64,000 nucleotides of DNA, taken from contig NZ_AHMN02000011.1 of the NCBI RefSeq assembly GCF_000243695.2, positions 48,001 to 112,000 on the forward strand, given 5' to 3'. The position numbers and the translations under genes are program-made. The notes beneath the pieces were generated by a model. That model was not told where the DNA came from. It worked only from the letters and a program-made list of their open reading frames with translations, and ran no database searches. Below, piece by piece: positions 47,538 to 58,034 of this stretch (positions within the stretch are counted from its first letter, which is position 1; each line of letters opens with the position of its first letter). The DNA comes from Leptospira kirschneri serovar Cynopteri str. 3522 CT. Lineage in GTDB: Bacteria; Spirochaetota; Leptospiria; Leptospirales; Leptospiraceae.

Positions 47538-49607
47538 ATGGATGATTTCTTGGGTGTTCTCGGAATAACTCCGAAACGGACTTTGATAGCGTTCAATTTA
47601 TTAGTAATTTCTAATATTCTAATGGCTCAAGAGCCAAATCCAGAAAAAGAAGAAATAAAAAAGAAAGAAATTATCGTTACCGGAAAAGCAGATTTTACAA
47701 ATCTAAATTCAGCTAGCGAAGATACAATTCGATCTGAACAAATTAGATCCAGACCAATTTCTAGAACGGGGGAGATTGCAGAATTTGTTCCGGGAATGAT
47801 CGCTACTCAACACAGCGGATCTGGAAAGGGAAATCAGTATTTTTTACGCGGTTTTAATTTGGATCATGGAACCGACTTCGCTTCTCATGTGAACGGGATT
47901 CCGATTAATAATCCTTCTCACGGACACGGACAAGGATATACAGATCTCGGTTTTTTAATTCCGGAACTTATAGAAGATATCAAATTTAAAAAAGGAGTTT
48001 ATTCCGTGGAGGAAGGAAATTTTTCTTCTGCCGGCTCTATGAACGTATCTTACTTTCGTTCTCTTCAAAAAGGAATGGTTTCTTTAGAAGGTGGAACTTT
48101 AGGATATGCGAGGACGCTCATTGCAAAGTCCCACACGATCGGTCGCGGTAATCTCTTGTATGCTTTGGAAACTACGCACTATGATGGCCCCTGGACCGTT
48201 AAAGAAAATTATAAAAAAGTCAATGGGGTTGTTAGTTACAGCGGAGGAGACGAGCAGAATGGTTATCGTATATTAGCAATGGGTTATAGAGGAAATTGGC
48301 ACACTACTCACCAAATCCCTAAAAGAGCGATAGGCAACGAGCTTAGTAGATTTGATACGGTCGATCCTACAGATGGAGGTTTTACAAATAGAGTTTCGGT
48401 TTCTGGCGAGGCACAGCACACAGATAAAAATTCACATGCAAAAATTTTAATTTATGGTTTATATAACGATCTTTCCTTATTTTCAAATACAACCTACTAT
48501 CTTGACGATCCGATACGAGGGGATCAGATCGAACAAACGGACCGAAGATCTGTGTCTGGTCTTAAATCCAGTTATAAGATACGATCGATATGGGATGAAA
48601 TCAAATTTGAAAATTCGTTCGGATTTCAGGTCCGAAGAGATTTCATCAGGAACGCTCTGTATCATACCGAAAAAAGGGCCGAGTTAGACGTAGTCCGATC
48701 CAATCAAATCATCGAAACAAACTTATCAATATATTATGAAAGTAAAATACAATGGAATTCTAAAATAAGAACCATTTTCGGGCTTCGCGGCGATCAATTT
48801 CAATTTCATGTAGACGATCGTAATTCGGAGTTAAACGATCGAAAACGTTTTTCAATTGCAAATCCAAAAGGAGGAATTGTTTTTGGTCCTTGGTTCAAGA
48901 CTGAAATTTTTTTAAACGCAGGTAGAGGATTTCACACTAACGATGCAAGAGGACTTACCAATAAGGAAAATACTTTCACTCCGATAGTAAGATCACATGG
49001 AGGAGAATTTGGAGTTAGAAGTATGATTTTTGAAAATTGGAAAACAGTGTTTAGTTTATGGCGGTTAGATTTAGATTCCGAACTCATATTTGAAGGTGAC
49101 TCTGCTTCGACCGTAGCCAGTAGATCCAGCACTCGAAGAGGAGTAGAATGGTCCAATTACTTTGAGCCGATAAAAGGTTTAATTTTGGATTTGGAAGTAT
49201 CGATTTCCAGATCTAGATTTAGAGGGGACGAAGACACAGGAAATTTTATTCCAGGTTCTATTGAACACGTTTATTCTGGCGGAATCACTCTCAAAGAAAC
49301 GTACGGTTTTTTCGGTTCGATTCGAGGCAGATACTTTGGACCCAGGGCTTTGATAGAAGACAATAGCGTCAGATCTTCTCCTACGACTTTATTCAACTTT
49401 CAAGTTGGAAAAAAGTTCAACGATGTATGGAGTATTGTATTCGAAATAATGAATATTCAAAATGCAAAAGTAAGCGATATAGATTATTATTATGCATCAA
49501 GATTAAAATCCGAGCCAGAAGGTCCGGACGAAGGCGGATACAACGATATACACACCAGGCCGGCTTCTCCACGTTCTATTCGGTTTGGGGTAAGAGCTTT
49601 ATTTTGA
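47538..49607 (+). CDS. TonB-dependent outer-membrane receptor
   Basis: 689 residues from ATG 47538. The frame is open upstream to 47100, but those 146 codons cover R5 repeats and precede the real signal peptide (TLIAFNLLVISNILMA). The N-terminus EIIVTGKADFTNL is TonB-box like. Plug motifs are RSRPISRTGEIAEFVPGMIA, GKGNQYFLRGFNLDHGTDFA and INNPSHGHGQGYTDLGFLIP, with a His-Gly-His cluster. The barrel ends in SIRFGVRALF with C-terminal Phe, as expected for assembly by the BAM complex. The His-rich plug and the HupE-type partner upstream suggest import of a metal or metal chelate. Confidence 0.88.
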   Translation: MDDFLGVLGITPKRTLIAFNLLVISNILMAQEPNPEKEEIKKKEIIVTGKADFTNLNSASEDTIRSEQIRSRPISRTGEIAEFVPGMIATQHSGSGKGNQYFLRGFNLDHGTDFASHVNGIPINNPSHGHGQGYTDLGFLIPELIEDIKFKKGVYSVEEGNFSSAGSMNVSYFRSLQKGMVSLEGGTLGYARTLIAKSHTIGRGNLLYALETTHYDGPWTVKENYKKVNGVVSYSGGDEQNGYRILAMGYRGNWHTTHQIPKRAIGNELSRFDTVDPTDGGFTNRVSVSGEAQHTDKNSHAKILIYGLYNDLSLFSNTTYYLDDPIRGDQIEQTDRRSVSGLKSSYKIRSIWDEIKFENSFGFQVRRDFIRNALYHTEKRAELDVVRSNQIIETNLSIYYESKIQWNSKIRTIFGLRGDQFQFHVDDRNSELNDRKRFSIANPKGGIVFGPWFKTEIFLNAGRGFHTNDARGLTNKENTFTPIVRSHGGEFGVRSMIFENWKTVFSLWRLDLDSELIFEGDSASTVASRSSTRRGVEWSNYFEPIKGLILDLEVSISRSRFRGDEDTGNFIPGSIEHVYSGGITLKETYGFFGSIRGRYFGPRALIEDNSVRSSPTTLFNFQVGKKFNDVWSIVFEIMNIQNAKVSDIDYYYASRLKSEPEGPDEGGYNDIHTRPASPRSIRFGVRALF

Positions 49608-49615
49608 AAAATAGT

Positions 49616-49716
49616 AGAGTTGTTGAAAAATTCCATAGTGAAGATTTGTAAAATTGCTTCAATTGTCCATTTCAATTCAATACAAACAGATCAAGAATTA
49701 ATTTTTCAACAACTAT
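49616..49716 (+). repeat. R1 MITE, copy 6
   Basis: 101 bp from AGAGTTGTTGAAAAATTCCA to TTTTTCAACAACTAT. AGT lies directly on both sides, a 3-bp target duplication. It is only 8 bases after the TonB receptor stop and is nearly identical to copy 4 inside. Confidence 0.85.
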
Positions 49717-49735
49717 AGTGATCCTTCTCCAAAAT

Positions 49736-49799
49736 AGTGGACACGTTTGTGCAAAAGCAAAAAGATAAAAAGTACGGCCTATAAAACAACACTATCAGG
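49736..49799 (+). mobile_element. Left-end remnant of an IS3-type element
   Basis: AGTGGACACGTTTGTGCAAA, then AGCAAAAAGATAAAAAGTAC and GGCCTATAAAACAACACTAT, aligns with the region at 57670-57735 that leads into a transposase OrfA fragment. Only the terminus and the first codons remain. Confidence 0.45.
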
Positions 49800-49840
49800 T
49801 TTTTAGAATTTTAAATTTTGAGAAAACGGTATAAAATAGA

Positions 49841-50173
49841 ATGATGGTTCAGGACTCAATCCAAATACTTCCTTATAAAAGAACTCGATTTCGTGCTACT
49901 GTAGAATCCGTTTTACATCATAAAAACCAGGAACAATCTAAAATTTTATTGTATGATATTCGTTTATTGATTTCCGGAAAATCGGTGATTCAATCTCAAC
50001 TGTTTTATTTATCTAGAAAATTCAGATCTATGAATCTCAAACCGGGTGATGAAATTGAGTTCGACGCGAGAATCAAACCGGATCGGAAAGGGATTTCTTC
50101 GCATTCAATTCGACTAAATTATCCAACGAAGATTTTTCGTTATAATTCGGGAAGCGAACATCTGTTATTTTAA
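49841..50173 (+). CDS. Small protein of unknown function, possibly OB-like
   Basis: 110 residues from ATG 49841 (a second ATG at 49844). It is basic and beta-rich: RFRATVESVLHHKNQEQSKI, LLYDIRLLISGKS and MNLKPGDEIEFDARIKPDRK. The K-P-G-D-E-I-x-F turn is common in small barrel proteins, but no family is assigned. There is no signal peptide. It stands alone between an IS remnant and an R5/R3 region. Confidence 0.65.
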   Translation: MMVQDSIQILPYKRTRFRATVESVLHHKNQEQSKILLYDIRLLISGKSVIQSQLFYLSRKFRSMNLKPGDEIEFDARIKPDRKGISSHSIRLNYPTKIFRYNSGSEHLLF

Positions 50174-50243
50174 TGTTTTACACGTTTGACTTACTCGATC
50201 CCCTATAAATTTTATCCTAAGAACCTGCCCAAATTCTAAAAGA

Positions 50244-50350
50244 TGTGGGAACTCACATAAGAGTTTAGGAGCGAACGTTACAATCAAAACTCGTAAATTG
50301 CTTCAAGTGACGGTTTCTGTGGGAACCACCACGTTTAAGTTACAGACTTA
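50244..50350 (+). repeat. R5 repeat copies
   Basis: GATGTGGGAACTCACATAAG (core 50244-50253) and TCTGTGGGAACCACCACGTT in direct order. Bases 50174-50613 hold only this and the following R3. Confidence 0.6.
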
Positions 50351-50378
50351 CAGAAGATTTTTTTGGGATAGGCTCTAA

Positions 50379-50576
50379 ATAACGTGAATGAACGCGAAAG
50401 AAATCGATGCAAGGAAGCTAAAGCAGAACTCTGCTCTCTATAGATTGCGTTCTAAATTGTATCTAAAGACAATTGTTGTATCATGTTTCTTGGATACAGT
50501 GATTGACCGGAGCTAAAGAGCGCTGCCTGTAGTAAGCCGGGTTTGCCCGGTTTTTTTACGTCAAACTCACGTTAAA
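50379..50576 (+). mobile_element. R3 element, intermediate length
   Basis: About 198 bp, AATAACGTGAATGAACGCGA to TTTTTTACGTCAAACTCACG-TTAAA. The inner GTAAGCCGGGTTTGCCCGG with its T tract gives a GC-rich stem that could also terminate transcription toward the DedA gene. Confidence 0.65.
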
Positions 50577-50613
50577 TACAATCTAGAATACGACTCGCAA
50601 GTAGGGAGGCAAT

Positions 50614-51258
<645 letters not shown>

Positions 51259-51299
51259 GAATTTTTAATCTAAAAAGCTCGCCCAAATATTAATAAAAG

Positions 51300-52307
51300 A
51301 TGAACTTAAGAGAAAGTTTTATTTCTAAATTCGCGGCGAGTTACGTAAAACCCAGATTTGAAATTTGGTTTGCTGCCATACTGATTCCTGAAAATGATCA
51401 GGCTTTTTGGGTGAGATATTCTACTCTCAATCCCAGAAACAACCGTGATTTGTATTCTACGGGAGCGGTTTGGGTTTCTTTATTCGATCGTAAGAATCCA
51501 AAAAATCACCGAACCGTTGCACAGTCTTTTCCTTACGAAAACGTTTCAATTGGGGAAAATTCGATCGAATTTCCCGAGGCTTCGGTGGGGCCAGATCACA
51601 TGAACGGAAAAATCCAAACCCCACAATCGGAAAATTTGGCTTGGGACTTGGAGTTTAGACATCAACTGGAACCCGCCACACACTTACCACGTTGGTTAGA
51701 ACGAACTCCGATTCCAAAAACGAGAAGTATCGTTTCCTCACCTTTTACGGAAGTTGCGGGTTGGATTCAACTTGCAAATCGTAAATTTACATTCCAAAAT
51801 GCGAATGGACATTTTAACCATATTTGGGGAACCAATCGAGTATCCGAATTGTTTTGGACTTTTGTTCCTAAGTTTGATGATGATCCAGACAATTGGTCTA
51901 TGGAAATTGTAACGGTTCGACCTCAGCCGTTTACTCCTGCTTTGACCTTTGTCACACTTCTAAAAGGAGGAGTTCCGATCCATCAACATTCTATCTTTCG
52001 TTCTTTGAGAAGTTCTACAAAGGTAGAATATCCGAAATTACGTTTTCAAACTCGTTTAGACGATTATGAAATATTTGTGGAAAGTGAAATGGACAAGGAT
52101 CAAATTGCGGGTTATATCTACAGAGACCCGGATGGAAGTCCTAGATATGTAGAACAAAGTGATATAGGAAGTGCAAAATGTGTTATACGTCATCGCGGAA
52201 AAGAGATTGTTTTAAACGCGAAACAGGCCGCTGGAGTTGAGTTTCACGGGTTGCGTCCTTGGAGAAAGGATCATCAATATTTGGATCCTTACCAAAACAA
52301 ATATTAA
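51300..52307 (+). CDS. Lipocalin-type (CrtC/AttH/Svf1-like) protein
   Basis: 335 residues from ATG 51300, no signal peptide. Features are FAASYVKPRFEIWFAAILIP, NSIEFPEASVGPDHMNGKIQ, ATHLPRWLERTPIPKTR and the central NANGHFNHIWGTNRVSELFW. The two-lobed beta-rich pattern and the W/H/N-rich centre resemble the CrtC/AttH/Svf1 and tocopherol-cyclase-like lipocalin folds; I place it there tentatively. A cytoplasmic hydrophobic-ligand or isoprenoid-modifying role is possible. It shares the same strand and a short gap with dedA, so it is perhaps co-transcribed. Confidence 0.65.
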   Translation: MNLRESFISKFAASYVKPRFEIWFAAILIPENDQAFWVRYSTLNPRNNRDLYSTGAVWVSLFDRKNPKNHRTVAQSFPYENVSIGENSIEFPEASVGPDHMNGKIQTPQSENLAWDLEFRHQLEPATHLPRWLERTPIPKTRSIVSSPFTEVAGWIQLANRKFTFQNANGHFNHIWGTNRVSELFWTFVPKFDDDPDNWSMEIVTVRPQPFTPALTFVTLLKGGVPIHQHSIFRSLRSSTKVEYPKLRFQTRLDDYEIFVESEMDKDQIAGYIYRDPDGSPRYVEQSDIGSAKCVIRHRGKEIVLNAKQAAGVEFHGLRPWRKDHQYLDPYQNKY

Positions 52308-52399
52308 AATTTTTTAATTAATTTCTATGTTAGAATCTGTAAGAATCATCACTTGAAAAAGTGTATTCTGACTTTCTATATCAAGCTCATGTTATATAG

Positions 52400-52560
52400 T
52401 TCATTTTTTTTGAAACAATATTAACGTGTGTTTGATGTAAGAAATTCACTTTATGAAGATCAATATTTATACAAAAACGAAATGTAAGAACTCTTATAAA
52501 TCTGAATTTTGCAGATCTATTTCTAAAATTGTAGAAATTCCACCTAGCTTTTTTACGGAA
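52400..52560 (+). repeat. R5-like repeat, degenerate
   Basis: ATGTAAGAACTCTTATAAAT and CTGAATTTTGCAGATCTATT follow the core-plus-tail layout of R5 with mismatches. ATTAACGTGTGTTTGATGTA resembles an R3 left end. Non-coding. Confidence 0.4.
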
Positions 52561-52579
52561 ATTGTCCAAGTTATATAAA

Positions 52580-53719
52580 TTAATTGGAAGCCAACAGTTC
52601 TAGGTTTGATTCGAAACGGGCTCTTTCTCCCGGCAAATCGGATTTCCCTGCGAGTTCTATTCCTAAAATGAGATGACCGTTTTCATCCAGGGCCAACCAA
52701 CGAGTAATACCGTGAACCGTAAACGGAGCCTGCATTTTAAAAAAGATGTCGAATACAAAATCATTTTGTTTAGGTAACGTTTCGATTAGATGCGGATTTT
52801 CGATCTTAATCCTAACTCCTCCTTTAGAAATTTCAAGAATTGAAAAATGTTCCGAAGTTTTGATCGTGTTCGATTCTTTGATTCTTTCTATCATGTCCTT
52901 TGCTAAAATTTGGAATTCCTGTACGTCCTTTTCCGTAAAAGATTGTTCCTTACTCTGTATAGAAAAATAACCGATCGGAATTTGTTCTTCCGAGTGATTT
53001 ATATAAATGATCGGAACGATTAACTCGGAAATAATTTGTTGATCTTTGTATTCTTGAATACAAGAAACCAGATCGTCGTCTATTTCCTTTTCGTAGTGGA
53101 TTCTTCCTGGAGAATTATTTTTATAAGAGTTCGGATCTTGAGTGTTTTCCAAAAGAAGATATTTAAGTGTTCTTTTAACGATTTCGAATTTATGATTCAA
53201 ACCGGGACCGAACGTATCTATGTTTACGGTATCGTTTGTTTGTTGTTTGAGCCGGTTTTTAAAGTCTTCGAAGTTTACTTTGACCAAGGTAGGAATATTG
53301 AACATATTCGCCTCGATTACTGTTTTAGAAGAGATTACGTTAGTCACATACATTTCGTTCGATTCAACTTGAAATCTTTGAGTTTCTCTGTTTTTTCTCG
53401 CGATGGCTAGACTCTCTACTTTGATTATAAAAAGTGAATTTTCTAATTTTTGAAGAAAGATACATTCTAATTGGATGTATTTAGCAAGAATCGTATAAAG
53501 AATAAAAGGTTTTTCTTTCGGTAAGTCTTCTTCGTTTAGGACCTGTATGATTATTTTTTCACCTTCTTCTAAAACTTTTTTAATTACTGCCTTTTTATCA
53601 AATGGATCTATTTTGAAAACAAGCTCCTTTTCTAAAAGATACTTTGTGATTACGTGATCCTTTTGTTCAACGGAAGTGATCGTATCCGTTTCTCTTTCTG
53701 TTTTTTCTATATATTCCAT
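52580..53719 (-). CDS. DUF1577-like PilZ protein with inserted GAF-like segment
   Basis: 379 residues from ATG 53719, soluble. Residues 20-108 look like a YcgR-type N-terminal barrel ending in [11 protein letters not shown], where Arg111 and Arg115 give the c-di-GMP R-x-x-x-R motif. The second PilZ motif, normally about 30 residues later, appears only near 296-301 as E-I-S-K-G-G (Asp/Asn replaced by Glu), within [13 protein letters not shown]. Between them residues about 215-282 are GAF-like ([34 protein letters not shown]). It ends with [11 protein letters not shown] two-input c-di-GMP-linked regulator is inferred; binding is unproven because the second motif is altered. Confidence 0.75.
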   Translation of the reverse strand: MEYIEKTERETDTITSVEQKDHVITKYLLEKELVFKIDPFDKKAVIKKVLEEGEKIIIQVLNEEDLPKEKPFILYTILAKYIQLECIFLQKLENSLFIIKVESLAIARKNRETQRFQVESNEMYVTNVISSKTVIEANMFNIPTLVKVNFEDFKNRLKQQTNDTVNIDTFGPGLNHKFEIVKRTLKYLLLENTQDPNSYKNNSPGRIHYEKEIDDDLVSCIQEYKDQQIISELIVPIIYINHSEEQIPIGYFSIQSKEQSFTEKDVQEFQILAKDMIERIKESNTIKTSEHFSILEISKGGVRIKIENPHLIETLPKQNDFVFDIFFKMQAPFTVHGITRWLALDENGHLILGIELAGKSDLPGERARFESNLELLASN

Positions 53720-53989
53720 TAGTAATGTATCTTTAAGGAGAATCGTTTGGATGATTATCCTCTTTGGAAAGAATTCAGTAAACGAAAATTATAAATTCGA
53801 ATTATAAAAAGATAAAGTTTATTATAATGTTAAAAAATGCTTGAAAATAACTATAAAATAATTTATTGAATGTAATGAGAATTCTGGCTCTAAAGTCTTG
53901 GCAATTGAAAATGGAGCAAAGATGGAATTTTATATATTTTGACGTGATTTCATAAAATGGAAGATTTACGAAGTCTTAGTTTGTGCCTA

Positions 53990-54078
53990 CTTTACTAATT
54001 GAGTATAGGAAATTTTCGCTATAAATAGCTATTTGAGTGCAAAATATTGGTACTCTATTATATAGTTCTGAGTAATAG
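53990..54078 (+). repeat. R2 repeat, diverged
   Basis: AATTGAGTATAGGAAATTTT (left, altered) and GCAAAATATTGGTACTCTAT, TATATAGTTCTGAGTAATAG (right, good). Bases 53720-54313 hold no gene. Confidence 0.55.
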
Positions 54079-54313
54079 AATCTTATTCAATAACGAACTT
54101 AAATTTCTTTCTACGTTTTCATGAGAAATAAGACGAATTTTTAATGAGAAATCAATTACATTTAAAAGAAATGTTATTTTGAGGTTCAAAGAACGTAACG
54201 TTCCTAGAAAACTTCAAAGTATTTTATTTGAAAAGTATATGAAACTTTTAAGTTACTTGAATAATCTGGATTGCTTCCGATTTCGTTTTTCAAAATAGGG
54301 AAGTTTTCTTTTT

Positions 54314-54486
54314 TTAACGTGAATGAACGCGAAAGGGATCGATGCGAGGTAAATAAATTGAAACTTAAGTCGAAATATCGTATTACGTTTCTTTTATGCA
54401 ATTTATTTACCAGAGCTGAGAGCCCGATCCGGCTGCCTATGGCAAGCCGGATTCGCCCCGGTTTTTTTACGTTGAACTCGCGTGTT
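54314..54486 (+). mobile_element. R3 element, short copy
   Basis: TTAACGTGAATGAACGCGAA, GGGATCGATGCGAGG at the left and CCGGATTCGCCCCGG, TTTTTTTACGTTGAACTCGC at the right. It lies directly against the start of the small gene at 54487 and contains an open frame in phase with it, giving a false 5' extension. Confidence 0.65.
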
Positions 54487-54807
54487 TTGATAGATCGTTT
54501 TTTAAGTTTTGGAATTTTTTATAGATTTTTTTCTGTTTTAGGAATGATCCTGATTTGTTATTCTGCGATTATATACTCTCAACTTTACAATCCAAATTCT
54601 TTTCTCGTCACAAACCAATCTTCTGAAACCGAAAAAGAAAAAACGATAGAATTTAAATCGGAAGATTTTGTATCTCAAAAAGAGCAGTTTACGATCGGTT
54701 ATGATTTGGAAATTGCAAACTACTTGGATTTAGTCGAGTTAATTCTTGTTCAATATGTTTCGAAAATAGAAAACCCACCTCCGGAAATGTTCCGCTTTTC
54801 GATTTAA
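54487..54807 (+). CDS. Small membrane-anchored protein upstream of the SulP-carbonic anhydrase gene
   Basis: 106 residues if started at TTG 54487; an ATG at 54544 gives 87. The N-terminus holds one hydrophobic helix (IFYFF-like [18 protein letters not shown]), then a short polar tail: [40 protein letters not shown], ending [11 protein letters not shown] do not recognise it. It ends 41 bases before the transporter start on the same strand, so co-transcription is likely. The R3 repeat immediately upstream has probably replaced its native start or promoter. Confidence 0.55.
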   Translation: MIDRFLSFGIFYRFFSVLGMILICYSAIIYSQLYNPNSFLVTNQSSETEKEKTIEFKSEDFVSQKEQFTIGYDLEIANYLDLVELILVQYVSKIENPPPEMFRFSI

Positions 54808-54848
54808 CGTTTTCGAAATTTTTGGCTTTAAAGCCGAAGGAGCATATT

Positions 54849-57074
54849 ATGAACATATTATATTCTTTTCCTCGTGTTTCTTGGAGCAATTTAAGACACG
54901 ATTTTTCTGCCGGTTTAGTGGTCTTTTTAATTTCTCTCCCTCTTTGTATAGGAATTGGGTTCGCTTCGGGAGCGCCCATAGTTTCCGGTTTAATTAGCGG
55001 TATAGTTGGCGGAATTGTAATTTCTCTGATTAGTAAATCTCCCTTATCAGTAAGCGGACCGGCGGCTGGTTTGACCGTGATCGTTTTTGATTCTATTAAA
55101 ACATTAGGAAATTTTAATGATTTTCTTTTGGCTCTTTGTTTGGCCGGAATTTTTCAAATTATATTAGGTTTTTTGAAAGCTGGAATCTTGAGTAATTTTT
55201 TTCCTTCTGCAGTGGTCAAGGGAATGTTAGCCGCGATCGGAGTTGTTTTAATTTTGAAACAGATTCCTCACGCGGTAGGTTACGATATTGATTATGAAGG
55301 AGATATGGAATTTTTTCAGAAAGATCGGGAAAATACTTTTTCGGAAATTTTAACCGCTTTCTACCGTTTTACACCAGGCGCGATCATTTTGTTTACGGTT
55401 GCCTTGGTTTTGATTTTTATCTGGGAAAAGTTCAAACTACATAAGAAATTTATAATTCACGGATCTTTGGTTGCGATTGTGACAGGTGTTTTGTTAAACG
55501 AAATGTTTCGGGTTTTTGAATTAGGTATCGTAGTGAGCGGGGAACATTTGATTCAACCGATTCAGTTGAACGGGGCTCTGGATCTGTTCCTGGATGATTA
55601 TTCTCCGAATTTTTCCCAATGGAAGAACCAGACGATCTATTTTATTGCAATCAAGTTATGCCTTGTGATGAGTCTGGAGACCTTGTTGAATTTAGACGCG
55701 ATTGAAAAGATAGATCCGCAAAGAAGAATTGTATCTAAAAATAGGGAGTTGATCGCTCAAGGAACCGGAAATTTGTGTTCGGCGATTTTAGGTGGATTAC
55801 CGATTACTTCCGTAATCATTCGTAGTTCCGCGAATTTACACGCAGGAGCAAGGACCCGGTTTTCTTCTTTCTTACACGGTTTATTGATTTTGGTTTCCGT
55901 GATTTTGATCCCTGTTTGGATCGCAAAAATTCCTTTGGCTTCTTTGGCTGCGGTACTTTTAGTCGTAGGTTACAAACTTACGGATTATAAAATTTTACAG
56001 ACACAATATAAAAAAGGAATGGATCAGTTTCTTCCTTTTATATCTACGTTAGTCGGAATCGTTTTTACGGATATTTTGGTGGGAATTGGTATTGGTTGTT
56101 TATTTTCCGTTTTTTTTATTATGAGAAGAAACATTCTCAATCCTTATCAATTTAACAAAAAAGAAATGGCTTACGGAGTAGAAGTAAAGATTGATCTTTC
56201 CGAAGATGTTTCTTTTTTGAATAAGTCTAGTATGTTATATAAACTAGATAAGGTTCCGGATAACGCACATTTAATTATAGACGGTTCTAGATCTAAATAC
56301 ATTGATCCAGACGTTTTGGAAATTATAGAAGACTTTAAAATCGTAGCCAGATCGCGTAATATCAAATTGGAAATTATAGACGTTACTTCCAGTTACGAGA
56401 AGATTCAGAACAGTCCTTTGGACTTGGTACTTCAACAAGATTATCAAAAACTTTTTGAAAACAATCGGATTTGGGTGGAGGAAAAACTTTCCAAAGATCC
56501 GGATTATTTTAAAAATCTTGCATTAGGCCAAACTCCTCAGTATCTTTTGATCTCTTGTTCCGATAGTAGACTTTCGGTCAATGAAATGACAGGAACGAGC
56601 GCTGGAGAACTTTTTGTTCATAGAAATATCGCAAATCTAGTGATCGATACGGATATGAATCTAATGTCGGTTCTTCAATATTCCGTTGAGGTTTTGAAAG
56701 TTAGACACATTGTTGTTTGTGGTCACTACGGTTGTGGTGGAGTAAAAACTGCGATAGACGGGAAATATCACGGTTTGATCGACGCTTGGTTACGTCATAT
56801 CAAACAAGTATATCGTATGAATCGAAAGGAACTTTCTTGTATCTTAGATGAAAATGAAAAACACGAAAGGCTTGTAGAATTAAACGTTAGAGAACAGGTT
56901 TATAATCTTTGTATGACCACTATCGTTCAAAACGCTTGGAGTAGAGGTAACGATCTTCAACTTCACGGTTGGGTATACGATTTAAAACAAGGTAAAATTT
57001 TAGATCTGAACATAGACATTGATAAAGATTTTAAGGATTATGATATTTTCCGTTATCAGTTTGAAACTCATTGA
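54849..57074 (+). CDS. SulP anion transporter fused to beta-carbonic anhydrase
   Basis: 741 residues from ATG 54849 with AAGGAG upstream (TTG 54822 rejected). Residues 1-430: SulP fold with [40 protein letters not shown] and [14 protein letters not shown], about 12-14 helices. Residues about 445-535: STAS-like domain ([20 protein letters not shown]). Residues about 545-741: beta-carbonic anhydrase with [30 protein letters not shown] and [16 protein letters not shown]; zinc ligands Cys570, His626, Cys629 and the Asp572-Arg574 dyad are all present. It most likely takes up bicarbonate and interconverts it with CO2 at the membrane, feeding carboxylations or pH control. Confidence 0.94.
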   Translation: MNILYSFPRVSWSNLRHDFSAGLVVFLISLPLCIGIGFASGAPIVSGLISGIVGGIVISLISKSPLSVSGPAAGLTVIVFDSIKTLGNFNDFLLALCLAGIFQIILGFLKAGILSNFFPSAVVKGMLAAIGVVLILKQIPHAVGYDIDYEGDMEFFQKDRENTFSEILTAFYRFTPGAIILFTVALVLIFIWEKFKLHKKFIIHGSLVAIVTGVLLNEMFRVFELGIVVSGEHLIQPIQLNGALDLFLDDYSPNFSQWKNQTIYFIAIKLCLVMSLETLLNLDAIEKIDPQRRIVSKNRELIAQGTGNLCSAILGGLPITSVIIRSSANLHAGARTRFSSFLHGLLILVSVILIPVWIAKIPLASLAAVLLVVGYKLTDYKILQTQYKKGMDQFLPFISTLVGIVFTDILVGIGIGCLFSVFFIMRRNILNPYQFNKKEMAYGVEVKIDLSEDVSFLNKSSMLYKLDKVPDNAHLIIDGSRSKYIDPDVLEIIEDFKIVARSRNIKLEIIDVTSSYEKIQNSPLDLVLQQDYQKLFENNRIWVEEKLSKDPDYFKNLALGQTPQYLLISCSDSRLSVNEMTGTSAGELFVHRNIANLVIDTDMNLMSVLQYSVEVLKVRHIVVCGHYGCGGVKTAIDGKYHGLIDAWLRHIKQVYRMNRKELSCILDENEKHERLVELNVREQVYNLCMTTIVQNAWSRGNDLQLHGWVYDLKQGKILDLNIDIDKDFKDYDIFRYQFETH

Positions 57075-57090
57075 GTTTTTATTCTAAAAT

Positions 57091-57412
<322 letters not shown>

Positions 57413-57453
57413 ATATATGAATTCTAGTTGAACTTGTGATTCTACCATAGATT

Positions 57454-57640
57454 TCAGGTATCACTTATAAGTATGTTCAATTCCGGATAACGTTGTCTAA
57501 ACGAAATAAAAGGATTTGTATCTGGAGCTGTATCGAAAAAATAACCTCCACTCTGAAGAGGTCCTTGAGAATGATATTCTTGTAGTTCAGCTAACATCTG
57601 AAAACTATGAAGAAAACAAGTACTAGATATGTGTAGTGAT
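57454..57640 (-). pseudogene. C-terminal remnant of an unidentified gene
   Basis: A minus-strand frame reads [40 protein letters not shown] and [23 protein letters not shown], with normal codon use and no start except an internal ATG at 57597. An in-frame TGA closes it upstream at about 57643. It looks like the 3' end of a real protein gene cut off by the neighbouring IS3 remnant. The family is not recognised. Confidence 0.5.
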
Positions 57641-57669
57641 AGTATTCACCTGACAGTTGGGTAAAAATC

Positions 57670-57819
57670 AGTGGTCCCGAATTCTTCTGAAAGTAAAAGG
57701 ATAAAAAAGTATACCCGTAAAACACGCTATGACGAAGACTTTCAGAAGAGCACGATCAAATTCGTGATAAGTCGAGGAAATCAATGACCCAGCTATCAAA
57801 AAATTTGGGGCCTCTTTGA
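57670..57819 (+). mobile_element. IS3-type transposase OrfA remnant
   Basis: After a terminus-like AGTGGTCCCGAATTC, the reading RKTRYDEDFQKSTIKFVISR-GNQ-stop appears from 57716. A one-base shift continues it as SMTQLSKNLGPL-stop. This is the N-terminal helix-turn-helix of IS3-family OrfA (R-Y-x-x-x-F-K ... V-x-x-L-x-x-x-L-G), frameshifted and truncated. Nothing of OrfB is seen. The rest of 57820-58034 is unassigned. Confidence 0.6.
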
Positions 57820-58034
57820 AATCGTTCTTTAAAACTTTGAAAATAGAGAAGGCACTTTGTATTAGCCCTGTCGAGTTCAGAGAAAAAAAATTTTGTATAA
57901 CAATGTCTGTTTTTCCGGACGAACTTCACTTTATGTTTTTTTCAAGAAGTCCTGATACTTATTTGATGTGTTTTGCGCAGTAGGCGCCCTTATTTTACGT
58001 TGACAAGTTCAGATGAACATTATGTTGATAAGAT

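Noticed and set aside
54271..54486. 5' extension of the small gene before the SulP fusion
   Set aside because: The extension is the R3 repeat read in frame.
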